64,000 nt of DNA from Coriobacteriia bacterium (lineage in GTDB: Bacteria > Actinomycetota > Coriobacteriia > Anaerosomatales > JAAXUF01). Every line of letters starts with the position of its first letter. Position 1 is the first letter of the stretch. The position numbers and the translations under genes are program-made. Below are positions 10,027 through 17,610 of the stretch, piece after piece. Location of the stretch: contig JAAXUF010000003.1 of assembly GCA_013336165.1 (NCBI GenBank), positions 124,001 to 188,000 of the forward strand, given 5' to 3'. The notes beneath the pieces are model-generated. The model worked only from the letters and a program-made list of their open reading frames with translations, was not told where the DNA came from and made no database searches.

Positions 10027-11031
10027 TCACGCCGTAAGCCGGGAGTACTGGGCGTCCTCGTCCACCGCGTGAGGCCTGTCGTCCTCGACAGCCTTGGGTG
10101 CATACAGCGGACGGCGGAACAGGTTCGCAGCGTCCGTCCAAACCTCATCTGCGCGCGCCGCACCGCGAAGCAGCGAGGAGAAGCCGGCGGCCTTGGCATC
10201 GAGGTTGTCTGCATGGTGAAGCAGCAGAGCCTCGAGAGTGGAAGGCTTCTTCGGCGAGCCCCACTCCAACTCCCCGTGATGGGAGAGAACCGCGTGTTCA
10301 AGCTGCATGGCACGTTCTGCGGGCAGCTGTCTTCCCACGCGTTCAACCGCCGAGTGCAAACGCCTCATGCCGAGCACGACGTGCCCGACTAGCCTGCCTT
10401 CGTCTGTGTACTCAATCGCAGTCTCGAACGACAGCTCGTCACACTTGCCGACATCGTGCAGCAAGGCTGCTGTGACAAGCAGGTCGCGGTCGACAGCGGG
10501 ATACTGCTCCGAAAGGGAGACACAGAGCCTTGCGACTGCGACCGAATGCTCAAGCAATCCCCCGAGATACGCATGGTGATGCGACTGCGAACCGGGGCAA
10601 CGGCAGAATAGCCCAAAGTATCGAGCCTCGCCGAACACCGCTCGCAACACGCGCGACATTCCTTGGTCCGAAACACTTCGAACCAATGCCCGAAACTGCG
10701 CCTGAAGTTCGGGGATCGATGAGACCCCAGCGGCGATCATATCTGCAGGATCGTGATTCTCGGCAGGAGTGAGCGCAACGACTGAGATGCGCTTCATTCC
10801 CCGATACACCGTGACCGTACCTTGGATATGTACCACGGACCCGACAGGAACCGCCAAGGCCCCTCCTGAGGGGCGAAACAGCACCGCCGGCAACTGGCCC
10901 GTACGATCGGCAAGCTCAAGGCTCAGGTACGGATCACCGGCTCGAGACGAGCGCACCTCCTTTGCGCGCAATGCAAAGGGGGCGTCGACTTTCATGCCCT
11001 CAGCCAGCTCGTTGACATAGTCCTTCTTCAT
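10027..11031 (-). CDS. YhaM-like 3'-5' exoribonuclease (OB fold plus HD domain)
   Basis: A 334-residue protein with an N-terminal OB-fold domain (residues 1-110, LSLELADRTGQLPAVLF) and a C-terminal HD domain. The HD residues are visible as H in SHHHAYLGGLLEHS, HD in LLHDVGKCDEL and H in VLSHHGELEWG. This matches the YhaM family, which trims RNA or single-stranded DNA from the 3' end. The ATG at 11031 has GAGAGG about 9 bases upstream. It stands alone between the M50 protease and a DUF62 protein. Confidence 0.85.
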   Translation of the reverse strand: MKKDYVNELAEGMKVDAPFALRAKEVRSSRAGDPYLSLELADRTGQLPAVLFRPSGGALAVPVGSVVHIQGTVTVYRGMKRISVVALTPAENHDPADMIAAGVSSIPELQAQFRALVRSVSDQGMSRVLRAVFGEARYFGLFCRCPGSQSHHHAYLGGLLEHSVAVARLCVSLSEQYPAVDRDLLVTAALLHDVGKCDELSFETAIEYTDEGRLVGHVVLGMRRLHSAVERVGRQLPAERAMQLEHAVLSHHGELEWGSPKKPSTLEALLLHHADNLDAKAAGFSSLLRGAARADEVWTDAANLFRRPLYAPKAVEDDRPHAVDEDAQYSRLTA

Positions 11032-11125
11032 GGTGCGCTGCCTCTCCGCAATCCGCGCATCACTGCGCCTCATGTCAGAAGGTAGCTTTGAGCTCTGACA
11101 TTCTGAAGACGCCGAGAAGACTTGA

Positions 11126-11929
11126 TCAGCCGGTCGCCTTCATCCTCACGCTTGTCCCCGTTTCCACCCCATAACGGTCGATTGCGCTTCCCCGGTTCAC
11201 CGCAAGAGTCAGCCAGCCCGAAGCGTCACTCAGGAATACGGGGTCTCCGTCAGGAACGTCGGAGTATGTCTGACAGAACGGAACGACGAGATTGTTGTGA
11301 CCAAGATCCACGCTAATCTTGGCGACACCCAAGCCCAATTCTGAAATGTCTTCAACCGGAATGTTGAAATGCAGCGAGCCAAATCGGTCCGACTCAAGAA
11401 CTACGCATAGAACGTACCTGTCTTCCACGCGGTAGCTCCCAAACGGAGCCGGCACAAGGGAATCCTCGTCCACGGATTCACCTAATGACTCCGGTTTAAC
11501 CCCGCAGGCAAGCGCAGCGGCAGCCGGTGCGAGCACATCATGTGCGCGGAACGTAGCATGCGGGCCACGACCGTTGATTTTGGCCGGGTCGAGGGCAAAG
11601 ACGGCACGGATCCCGCCTGCCCTTAGTGCAGCAGGTAGCAGAACCCCATTGTCGGGGCCGACAATGCGCGCGCCTGTCTTCGTCAGTATGCATAGGTTTC
11701 GACCACCCGCTCCCCCGCCGGGATCTACCATTACGAGATGAATTGCGTCCGGAAGCTGATAGACGCCGGCTGCCGCCATCGCCGCACCAGCGCGAATATC
11801 GAAAGGCGACACGTGGTGACTGAGATCAACGATATGCGCCTGCGGACAAGCCCGCATGATCACCGCATGACACACGCCGACCGATGGATCCATCAGGCCA
11901 AAGTCAGAGACAAAGGAGATTATCTGCAC
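11126..11929 (-). CDS. DUF62 (SAM hydroxide adenosyltransferase-like) protein with altered catalytic triad
   Basis: A 267-residue member of the DUF62 / SAM-dependent halogenase and hydroxide adenosyltransferase superfamily. Family landmarks are the SDFG start (residues 8-11), IVDLSHHVSPFDI, VDPG at 68-71, GPDNGVL near 91 and the APAAA region after residue 131. In characterised hydrolases (PH0463 of Pyrococcus) the triad is Asp68, Arg75, His127. With the one-residue offset that all three positions share, the residues here are Asp69, Gly76 and Arg128, so two of three are changed. It may have lost or changed activity. The start is GTG at 11929 with AAGG about 9 bases upstream. Confidence 0.8.
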   Translation of the reverse strand: MQIISFVSDFGLMDPSVGVCHAVIMRACPQAHIVDLSHHVSPFDIRAGAAMAAAGVYQLPDAIHLVMVDPGGGAGGRNLCILTKTGARIVGPDNGVLLPAALRAGGIRAVFALDPAKINGRGPHATFRAHDVLAPAAAALACGVKPESLGESVDEDSLVPAPFGSYRVEDRYVLCVVLESDRFGSLHFNIPVEDISELGLGVAKISVDLGHNNLVVPFCQTYSDVPDGDPVFLSDASGWLTLAVNRGSAIDRYGVETGTSVRMKATG

Positions 11930-12030
11930 GAGTCGCTACCTTCTTCCAGCGTTTTCTACGACCTGACGGACAAAGAGCGAACGCGCATTCTCCGTCTGAT
12001 ATGGTGTTACCCATCCACTAGGAGGTTTCC

Positions 12031-12474
12031 ATGCCGATCACGATGAAGACTTGGCAACTAATCGCAGTATGCTTCCTCGCCGCCGCTGTTTTGCCGGGCT
12101 GCTCGGCGAAGGCTCCGACCTACTTGGACCGTGGTGCCTCCTACTCAGACGAGTCGGTGAAATCCTTGTATGCCCAGGTCGACATCACCGCAATCTCCAA
12201 ACAGGTCGATCCGAACGTGGTGGAGATGCGACACAACGCTTTGACGGCGCTCCGCCGGCAGGGCGGGGAAGCCGCTGACGCTGCGAGCATCATCACGAAT
12301 GCATTTCCTGCTGACATGCGCGGCATCCCAGTGTACGTTGAACGGGCTGCGGTAAATGGCACGAGAGCGTTGATCGTCGTCGAAGCCACTGGTCCTGTAG
12401 GTGCCCCGTTGACCTTGAAACGCCTCTGGGTGCTGGGGCTGGATGGCACTGTCATCTTCGCAGGCTCGCAGTAG
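12031..12474 (+). CDS. Predicted lipoprotein of unknown function
   Basis: A 147-residue protein with a lipoprotein signal peptide: positively charged start (MKTWQ), hydrophobic stretch and lipobox LPGC around residue 24. The mature part has no family I recognise; it contains a conserved-looking C-terminal beta-rich stretch (GAPLTLKRLWVLGLDGTVIFAG). AGGAGG lies 6 bases before the ATG at 12031. It is convergent with the SOS-box gene downstream and divergent from the DUF62 gene. Confidence 0.75.
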   Translation: MPITMKTWQLIAVCFLAAAVLPGCSAKAPTYLDRGASYSDESVKSLYAQVDITAISKQVDPNVVEMRHNALTALRRQGGEAADAASIITNAFPADMRGIPVYVERAAVNGTRALIVVEATGPVGAPLTLKRLWVLGLDGTVIFAGSQ

Positions 12475-12489
12475 CACCTGCCGTCGCTT

Positions 12490-12879
12490 CTAGCCGCAAA
12501 GCCTCATCCGAAAATGCTCCAGCACCTCTCCCGAGACACGGTCGCGCCAACCTCGCTCGATCTCCTGCCAGATGCCCTCGCCATCCCGACCCGAAGCCTG
12601 TAGGTCCGCGACTTCGGCCGCCACGATGTAGCAGGCCGATGCGCACCGCGCCGATGCGTCGCGCATCACCCGTCGTCTTACTACGGCGTCGAAGTAGGCA
12701 CGCGCCCTACGTCGCGCAGATGGCGATGCCAGACCCGCACCTGAGCGGCGCAACATCATTACCGTTGCTCGGTTGGCTTCTTCTGCAATCGGCAAGGGAA
12801 CCTCGCGTCTGCATGCAGCCTCCACCAGTGCGTCGAGGTACGCGCCATCCGCACACAGACTGCCTTGAATCGAAATCAT
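12490..12879 (-). CDS. Small hypothetical protein, predicted SOS-regulated
   Basis: A 129-residue, Arg- and Ala-rich, mostly helical protein with six cysteines, one of them in the last three residues (MRLCG). I do not recognise a domain and see no signal peptide or membrane segment. The ATG at 12879 has GGAGG 6 bases upstream. The important feature is a perfect LexA-type box, CGAAC-TTAT-GTTCG, starting 15 bases before the start codon, so expression is probably induced by DNA damage. Small SOS-induced proteins are often cell-division inhibitors or nuclease or polymerase accessory factors, but nothing in the sequence proves either. Confidence 0.7.
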   Translation of the reverse strand: MISIQGSLCADGAYLDALVEAACRREVPLPIAEEANRATVMMLRRSGAGLASPSARRRARAYFDAVVRRRVMRDASARCASACYIVAAEVADLQASGRDGEGIWQEIERGWRDRVSGEVLEHFRMRLCG

Positions 12880-12893
12880 CTGGCACCTCCATT

Positions 12894-12907
12894 CGAACTT
12901 ATGTTCG
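12894..12907. promoter_or_regulatory. LexA (SOS) box
   Basis: The sequence CGAACTTATGTTCG is a perfect palindromic arm pair CGAAC / GTTCG around TTAT. It matches the Gram-positive LexA operator core GAAC-N4-GTTC. It sits directly upstream of the ribosome binding site of the 129-residue gene, where bound LexA would block transcription. Confidence 0.75.
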
Positions 12908-12971
12908 TAATGAAGGTTACCTGCAGACTCTGACATCACCCTGACGGGTCGCCAAACCGCTCGGAACCTGG

Positions 12972-13658
12972 CTAGAAACGAGCGACGAGCGATTCAAGGA
13001 AGTGGCGCATCGCGCCTGCCGCCCATATTTCGGCGAAAGACAGCGCCAAGGCAACCACGAGCACAGGCCAAAGATCCCTCAGGCTGGTCGCCCTTCTCTC
13101 AAAGGGCGGTAGCACGCACAGGATCACGAGATTCACACAGCACAAAGCGCCGATGATCGCCACGGCAGTCAAAATGGGATAGACCTCGCCGAGAACGGGC
13201 GCGCCCCATCGGATGAGCGCAAAGCTCACGGGAACGGCACCCAGCCAGACCGCAAGTCGCCAACCGGGCGCGAGCACCCGCTCGGCAGAACTGCTGCACC
13301 ATACCTCGTCGTTGAGGATGGGCGCCAGAATCGCCCCTAGGGCAAACCCGGCCGCAAGCCCGGTGATCAGACGCAAGTCGTTGGTCGTGGAACGCAGGCC
13401 AGAGTATTCCGTTACGCCGTCAACCGCCATGACACCAATCATGACCGCGACGGCGACCCACCCTGCGACGTTAGGGAACTCCCTCGGGTGACTCCCCCGG
13501 TGCAGGAGCGCGATCACGGCAAGCGAGACCACTATGCCGATGTAGATCCCGGTGTCGCGCGCACAGACAGGCAGCTGGATTCCGCCGCCAAGAAACGAAC
13601 GCTCCGGCAGCTGATGGCATAGCCCATATCCGAGCCAGCAAAGAAATGACTGCAGCAT
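12972..13658 (-). CDS. DUF2085 family membrane protein
   Basis: A 228-residue membrane protein with about six hydrophobic segments. The N-terminus carries the DUF2085 signature: CHQLPERSFLGGG followed by PVCARDTGIYIG, with conserved Cys and His residues that may bind a metal or haem. Function is unknown in the family. The ATG at 13658 has a GGTAGG-type site close upstream. It follows the tRNA-Pro gene on the same strand, separated by a terminator-like hairpin. Confidence 0.85.
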   Translation of the reverse strand: MLQSFLCWLGYGLCHQLPERSFLGGGIQLPVCARDTGIYIGIVVSLAVIALLHRGSHPREFPNVAGWVAVAVMIGVMAVDGVTEYSGLRSTTNDLRLITGLAAGFALGAILAPILNDEVWCSSSAERVLAPGWRLAVWLGAVPVSFALIRWGAPVLGEVYPILTAVAIIGALCCVNLVILCVLPPFERRATSLRDLWPVLVVALALSFAEIWAAGAMRHFLESLVARF

Positions 13659-13682
13659 ACCTACCTACCCCGAAGAGCTGAA

Positions 13683-13711
13683 ACGGCAGGCCGCGAAAGG
13701 CGACCTGCCGT
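13683..13711 (-). terminator. Hairpin after tRNA-Pro, probable intrinsic terminator
   Basis: ACGGCAGG (13683-13690) pairs perfectly with CCTGCCGT (13704-13711) around a 13-base loop. On the minus strand it is followed by TTTCAGCTCTT, a moderate T-rich tract. It lies between tRNA-Pro and the DUF2085 start codon. Confidence 0.55.
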
Positions 13712-13721
13712 CATGTCCGGA

Positions 13722-13798
<77 letters not shown>

Positions 13799-13841
13799 GG
13801 CGGGCGCCATGCTAACATGCCACCGCCAGAATCGCAAAACG

Positions 13842-14309
13842 TCAGCTCGCCGAGCCGATTTCGAGCACGAGCGAGACCTCAACCGGAGCGCCCAGCGGCA
13901 GTTCTGCGACGCCCACCGCCTCCCTCGAATGTCGGCCCGCCTCGCCAAACGCGATGATCATTATCTCGCTCGCCCCATTGATCACTGCGGGCTGTCCACA
14001 GAATCCGGGAGCCGATACGACATAGCCCGTGACCTTCACCACGCGCGTCACTTCGTCGAGACTGCAGACAGTGGATGCAGCCGCAAGCGCATTGAGCGCG
14101 CACCGTCGAGCTGCTGCAGCAGCCACTTCGGCCGGAAGTTCCCCTCCGACAGCGCCCGCGACCTCTAGGACACCCTCGACCACGGGCAGTTGGCCGCTTG
14201 TGAACACCAACGATCCCGTCCGCACCGCTGGCAGATACGATCCCAGTGCCGGCGCCACCGCAGGCAGAACCAATCCTTCGCTCGCCAGACGATCGTCAAC
14301 GACGCCCAT
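13842..14309 (-). CDS. RidA/YjgF-family protein
   Basis: A 155-residue protein of the YjgF/YER057c/UK114 fold, with the typical core ([14 protein letters not shown]), the central helix ([18 protein letters not shown]) and C-terminal [15 protein letters not shown]. It resembles the YjgF_like_1 branch rather than classical RidA, because the active-site Arg of imine deaminases in the final motif is not obvious. Function is therefore uncertain. The ATG at 14309 has GAGAGG about 7 bases upstream. It diverges from the small ferredoxin gene. Confidence 0.8.
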   Translation of the reverse strand: MGVVDDRLASEGLVLPAVAPALGSYLPAVRTGSLVFTSGQLPVVEGVLEVAGAVGGELPAEVAAAAARRCALNALAAASTVCSLDEVTRVVKVTGYVVSAPGFCGQPAVINGASEIMIIAFGEAGRHSREAVGVAELPLGAPVEVSLVLEIGSAS

Positions 14310-14375
14310 AGACTCGCCTCTCTTTGGACCCGAAAGCACATTCAGCCTTTGTGCAGAAAGCAAACTGCTTCCCGA

Positions 14376-14405
14376 TTGCGATTCATATACCCCTTGGGGT
14401 ATTAT
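14376..14405 (+). promoter_or_regulatory. Promoter of the small ferredoxin gene
   Basis: TTGCGA (14376-14381) is followed after 18 bases by TATTAT (14400-14405) on the plus strand. It would start transcription about 65 bases before the ferredoxin ATG. The CsoR-type palindrome lies inside the spacer and touches the -10 element, as expected for repression. Confidence 0.5.
14387..14402. promoter_or_regulatory. CsoR/CstR-type operator
   Basis: A perfect inverted repeat ATACCCC-TT-GGGGTAT. This GC-rich core with ATA/TAT ends is the known operator form of the CsoR/RcnR/CstR family, which senses copper, nickel or cobalt, or sulfane sulfur. It overlaps the predicted ferredoxin promoter. No member of that regulator family is encoded in the window. 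Confidence 0.55.
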
Positions 14406-14421
14406 GGTCACAAAGAATCTT

Positions 14422-14437
14422 ACTCTGAAGACAGAGT
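14422..14437 (+). other. Small hairpin in the ferredoxin leader
   Basis: ACTCTG (14422-14427) pairs with CAGAGT (14432-14437) around AAGA. It would form a 6-bp hairpin at the 5' end of the ferredoxin transcript and may stabilise it or modulate translation. Confidence 0.3.
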
Positions 14438-14475
14438 AGCGGTAACGACACTACAAGAGAACATGGACGGTCCCA

Positions 14476-14664
14476 ATGGCAGAAAGAGCGTTCATCGAAC
14501 GGCCGAAATGCGATCAGAACCCGTCGTGCCCTGCTCGGCGGGTCTGCCCTCAGGGGGCGATCGTGCAGGAATCCGGAGCGTTCGTAGTCAGACAGGAGCG
14601 GTGCACCGGATGTGGCATTTGTATGAGAGTCTGTGCGCGAGGGGCCATCAATCTGGACCAATGA
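14476..14664 (+). CDS. Small [4Fe-4S] ferredoxin-like protein
   Basis: A 62-residue cytoplasmic protein. It has one complete cluster motif near the C-terminus (CTGCGICMRVCARGAI) and a second, irregular Cys set near the N-terminus (CDQNPSCPARRVCPQGAI). The second set spaces its Cys as C-x5-C-x4-C, unlike the classical CxxCxxC, so one or two clusters are possible. No strong ribosome binding site precedes the ATG at 14476. The CsoR-type operator suggests induction by copper, another metal or sulfur stress. Confidence 0.8.
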   Translation: MAERAFIERPKCDQNPSCPARRVCPQGAIVQESGAFVVRQERCTGCGICMRVCARGAINLDQ

Positions 14665-14680
14665 TGGCAGAAAATGGGCA

Positions 14681-14983
14681 TCACCGGGGCAGATAGCGAT
14701 CCAGAAACAGCCCGAGGAGCCCCCGCTCCCAGAACCGGTCCCAAGCGTCTCCTGAAGCGTCAGTCGGAAGCGTTCTGTCGTAGCGCCGGCGCTTCTCGGC
14801 GTCACGCAGCGTCTGATACGCCTCGTTGATCTGTTGCATTCGGCGAGTGGCTCGCTCGCGCTCGGCCGATTCGACCTTGTCGGGGTGGTACTTCATCGAC
14901 AATGCCTTGTATGCGCGCTCAACAACTTCAGGCTCGGCATGCCGAGCTATCTGAAGTGTCTTGTAGAAGTCAACGTTTCCCAT
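14681..14983 (-). CDS. J-domain protein (orphan DnaJ-like co-chaperone)
   Basis: A 100-residue protein that is little more than a J domain: helix II region (AYKALSMKYHPDK) with the HPD signature, then INEAYQTLRDAEKRRRYDR. J domains stimulate the ATPase of DnaK-type Hsp70. There is no glycine-rich or zinc-finger part, so it is not DnaJ itself. The C-terminal tail (WDRFWERGLLGLFLDRYLPR) is aromatic. The start ATG at 14983 is preferred to a TTG five codons upstream. Confidence 0.85.
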   Translation of the reverse strand: MGNVDFYKTLQIARHAEPEVVERAYKALSMKYHPDKVESAERERATRRMQQINEAYQTLRDAEKRRRYDRTLPTDASGDAWDRFWERGLLGLFLDRYLPR

Positions 14984-15031
14984 CCTACCCACTTCCAAGA
15001 AGAGCGATCCGCAGCCCGCGGACAGCGCATA

Positions 15032-15934
15032 TCATACCGCGGGAGGTTCCGCGGTCATGCGCGCGGCGATCTCGGCCGCAGCAACACCTGCCAAGACGAG
15101 CACCGCGCCCAAGACTTGCGGCGCCGTCAACCGTTCATGCAGCACGAACCACGCCAGCACCATGGTGAAGAGCGGCTCGAGTGTGGATACGACAGCTGCC
15201 TGTGACGGTCCCAAGCCCCGGATTCCTTCCAGGTAGAGGACTATCGCGACAAACGTCGGGACGAGCACTATGACACCCAGCAACCACCATACCGCTGGAT
15301 GCCAACTGCCCGGCGAGAGCGACTGCCCGAGCACCAGCGCGAGAACCGCCGCCATCGCCCCGGCCGTGGCGAACGTGTACGTCATCATCACCATCTGCGA
15401 TCGCCCGGGAAGCCACCGGTGCGACAACAGGTTGAACGAGGCATAGGTGACTGCTGCACCGAGGCCGAGCGCCACGCCCTGCCACGAGGCGTGCGCCGCG
15501 CCGCCGAACAGCCCCACGACCAGCGCGCACCCGACGAACGTCACCAACACCGCCGCACCGCGCTGCCACGTGGCCTTCTCGCCGAGGGCAAGCCAACTCA
15601 CGACCGTGACAATCGCCGGATACGCGTAGAGCAATACGGCGACCACCGATGCGTCGGCGAACTTCAGTGCAAAGAAGAAGCAGATCGAGGCGGCTCCATA
15701 TCCCGCAATCGCAAGGACGGCAAACCGCCCCAGATCGGAGCGCGGAACCAGCAGGGCCTTCTTGTTTCGCAGAGACGCAACCGTGCCGAGCAGAAGCGAT
15801 GCGAACAGGAAACGCCAGGCCAACAGCGGAAGCGGAGTCGCGCCTTGCCCGTAGGCAAGCGGCGTCAGCACCGCGAGCGTGCCAAAGCACGCTGCTGAGA
15901 CAATGACGATGATGAGGGATTGCCTGCGTGTCAC
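15032..15934 (-). CDS. EamA/DMT-family transporter
   Basis: A 300-residue membrane protein with ten hydrophobic segments arranged as two EamA repeats (roughly residues 5-140 and 150-290). It belongs to the drug/metabolite transporter superfamily; substrates vary and cannot be read from sequence. I chose the GTG at 15934 because it gives the usual N-terminus directly before the first helix; the ribosome binding site is weak. It diverges from the VanZ-like gene. Confidence 0.85.
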   Translation of the reverse strand: MTRRQSLIIVIVSAACFGTLAVLTPLAYGQGATPLPLLAWRFLFASLLLGTVASLRNKKALLVPRSDLGRFAVLAIAGYGAASICFFFALKFADASVVAVLLYAYPAIVTVVSWLALGEKATWQRGAAVLVTFVGCALVVGLFGGAAHASWQGVALGLGAAVTYASFNLLSHRWLPGRSQMVMMTYTFATAGAMAAVLALVLGQSLSPGSWHPAVWWLLGVIVLVPTFVAIVLYLEGIRGLGPSQAAVVSTLEPLFTMVLAWFVLHERLTAPQVLGAVLVLAGVAAAEIAARMTAEPPAV

Positions 15935-16061
15935 GAGATGCCGCTTTCGGTCGATTGAATGGATCCACACTCCCAGACCTCTTGCCGCGAAGTCAAGCCG
16001 AATGCGTCTTTCGAACTCGTGATGATAGACTGCCACTGTCCAATCGAACGGAGTCGAGTCG

Positions 16062-16457
16062 ATGAGCAAGCGTGTGAGCAGGCCAATTCTGTGGTTCTTC
16101 ACGGTCGCATGGGCCGGCGGCATCTATGCCGCGTCCTCACTGCCTGGCTCCATCATTCCCGGTGGCTACTCCGAGGTCGGCCATCTCGGCGAGTATGCCG
16201 TGCTCGGCATATTGTTGTCCCTCGCACTGCGGGTTGATCGGCGAGTGGGCGTCGCCTTCGGGCTGGCCGTCCTGCTCGCGTCACTCTACGGCGCCGCCGA
16301 CGAGTTCCACCAGCAGTTCGTCTTCATGCGGACTCCGGATATGAGCGACTGGGCGCTCGACACGGTCGGAGCATTTGGGGGCGCGACGCTGACCTGGCTC
16401 TTTGGCAGGGGCCGAGCCAAGAGGCGTGCTGCGGAGATCTCGGCCGAAATGCGCTAG
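16062..16457 (+). CDS. VanZ-like family membrane protein
   Basis: A 131-residue protein with four membrane helices. The VanZ-like signature is present: GADEFHQQFVFMRTPDMSDWALDTVGAFGG. VanZ of enterococci gives low-level teicoplanin resistance, but most homologues have no known role. GGAG lies about 9 bases before the ATG. Its stop codon overlaps the pilT stop codon by 4 bases in convergent orientation. Confidence 0.88.
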   Translation: MSKRVSRPILWFFTVAWAGGIYAASSLPGSIIPGGYSEVGHLGEYAVLGILLSLALRVDRRVGVAFGLAVLLASLYGAADEFHQQFVFMRTPDMSDWALDTVGAFGGATLTWLFGRGRAKRRAAEISAEMR

Positions 16458-17554
16458 GCGCTTGCGTGCCCAAGTCGACCGGGGTCAACTCCGAGTTGGC
16501 GAATCTTGATGCGGAAGTCATGCGCGTTGTGCGCCGTCGCAACAGCATCCTCAAGCGTGATCCGCCCTTCCCTGTACAAGGCCAGCAGGGACTGATCAAA
16601 CGTCTGCATGCCATAGTAGCCGCCACCCGCTATTGCGTCGCGGATAAGCTGGGTCTTCTCGGGGTCCACGATGTATTCGCGGATCGTGCCGGTCATGACG
16701 AGCACCTCGACCGCCGGCACCAGTCCGCCTTGGGTGTCCGGGATGAGCCGAAGGGACACCACGCCCTTCAGGCTTGCCGCGAGAGAGAGTCGGACCTGCG
16801 TCTGCTGGTGGGTGGGAAAGAAATCGATGATGCGGCTTATCGTCTCCGTGGCGTCAACGGTATGCAGAGTCGAAAGCACGAACTTCCCGATCTCTGCCGC
16901 CGACATAGCAGCCGAGACGGTCTCGAGGTCGCGCATTTCGCCGATCAAGATCACGTCGGGATCCTGACGCACAACGTGACGAAGGGCTTCTTCGTAACTC
17001 GCGGTGTCAACGCCGATTTCGCGTTGATTGACGATGCACCGCTTGTCGGCGTGCAGTACTTCGATCGGATCTTCGATCGTGACGATATGTCCTTCTCGAG
17101 ATTCGTTGATGTGATCGACGATGGATGCGAGAGTCGTTGTCTTGCCTGATCCTGCCGTCCCCGTGACGAGAACCAGGCCGCGTGGCTCGTTGGCGAGCTG
17201 GCGAAGAACGGGTGGCAGGCCGAGCTCTTCAAACGTCTCCCGTCGCGTGGCAACGCGGCGCAGCGTCATGCCGATAGTACCCCGCTGCTGAAACACGTTG
17301 ACCCGGAAACGGGCGAGCCCTGCCAAGGAGTACGCGAAATCGATCTCATGCCGGGTCTCGAAGGCCGCGAACTGCTCTTCGGTCATGAAACCGACCGCAA
17401 GCTCGCGCACCCGCTCCGGAGTCATGACAGGCATGTCTTCAAGAACGGTAAGCTTCTTGTACAGGCGTACCGCGGGAGGGCTCCCCACCTTCAGATGCAG
17501 GTCGGAAGCACCCATGTCGCACACGGTCCTGAGCAGACTATCGATCTCCGGCAC
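16454..17554 (-). CDS. pilT: Type IV pilus retraction ATPase PilT-like
   Basis: A 366-residue secretion ATPase. Motifs: N-terminal SDLHLKVG, Walker A GTAGSGKTTT, Asp box (TIEDPIE), Walker B region (RQDPDVILIGEMRD) and His box (STLHTVDA). These place it with PilT, which powers pilus retraction. No pilB, pilC or pilin gene is nearby, so either pilus genes lie elsewhere or this is a stand-alone twitching ATPase. The start is GTG with a GGGGG-type site about 12 bases upstream. Confidence 0.9.
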   Translation of the reverse strand: MPEIDSLLRTVCDMGASDLHLKVGSPPAVRLYKKLTVLEDMPVMTPERVRELAVGFMTEEQFAAFETRHEIDFAYSLAGLARFRVNVFQQRGTIGMTLRRVATRRETFEELGLPPVLRQLANEPRGLVLVTGTAGSGKTTTLASIVDHINESREGHIVTIEDPIEVLHADKRCIVNQREIGVDTASYEEALRHVVRQDPDVILIGEMRDLETVSAAMSAAEIGKFVLSTLHTVDATETISRIIDFFPTHQQTQVRLSLAASLKGVVSLRLIPDTQGGLVPAVEVLVMTGTIREYIVDPEKTQLIRDAIAGGGYYGMQTFDQSLLALYREGRITLEDAVATAHNAHDFRIKIRQLGVDPGRLGHASA

Positions 17555-17610
17555 GAACGATCACGCCCCCATCCCGAAAAGACACACATGATGTCGAGCC
17601 GGACAGCCCA

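Noticed and set aside
14190-14696. A 168-codon plus-strand frame covering the ferredoxin region
   Set aside because: It is out of frame with the ferredoxin Cys motifs and shows no domain; the 62-residue frame explains the coding signal.
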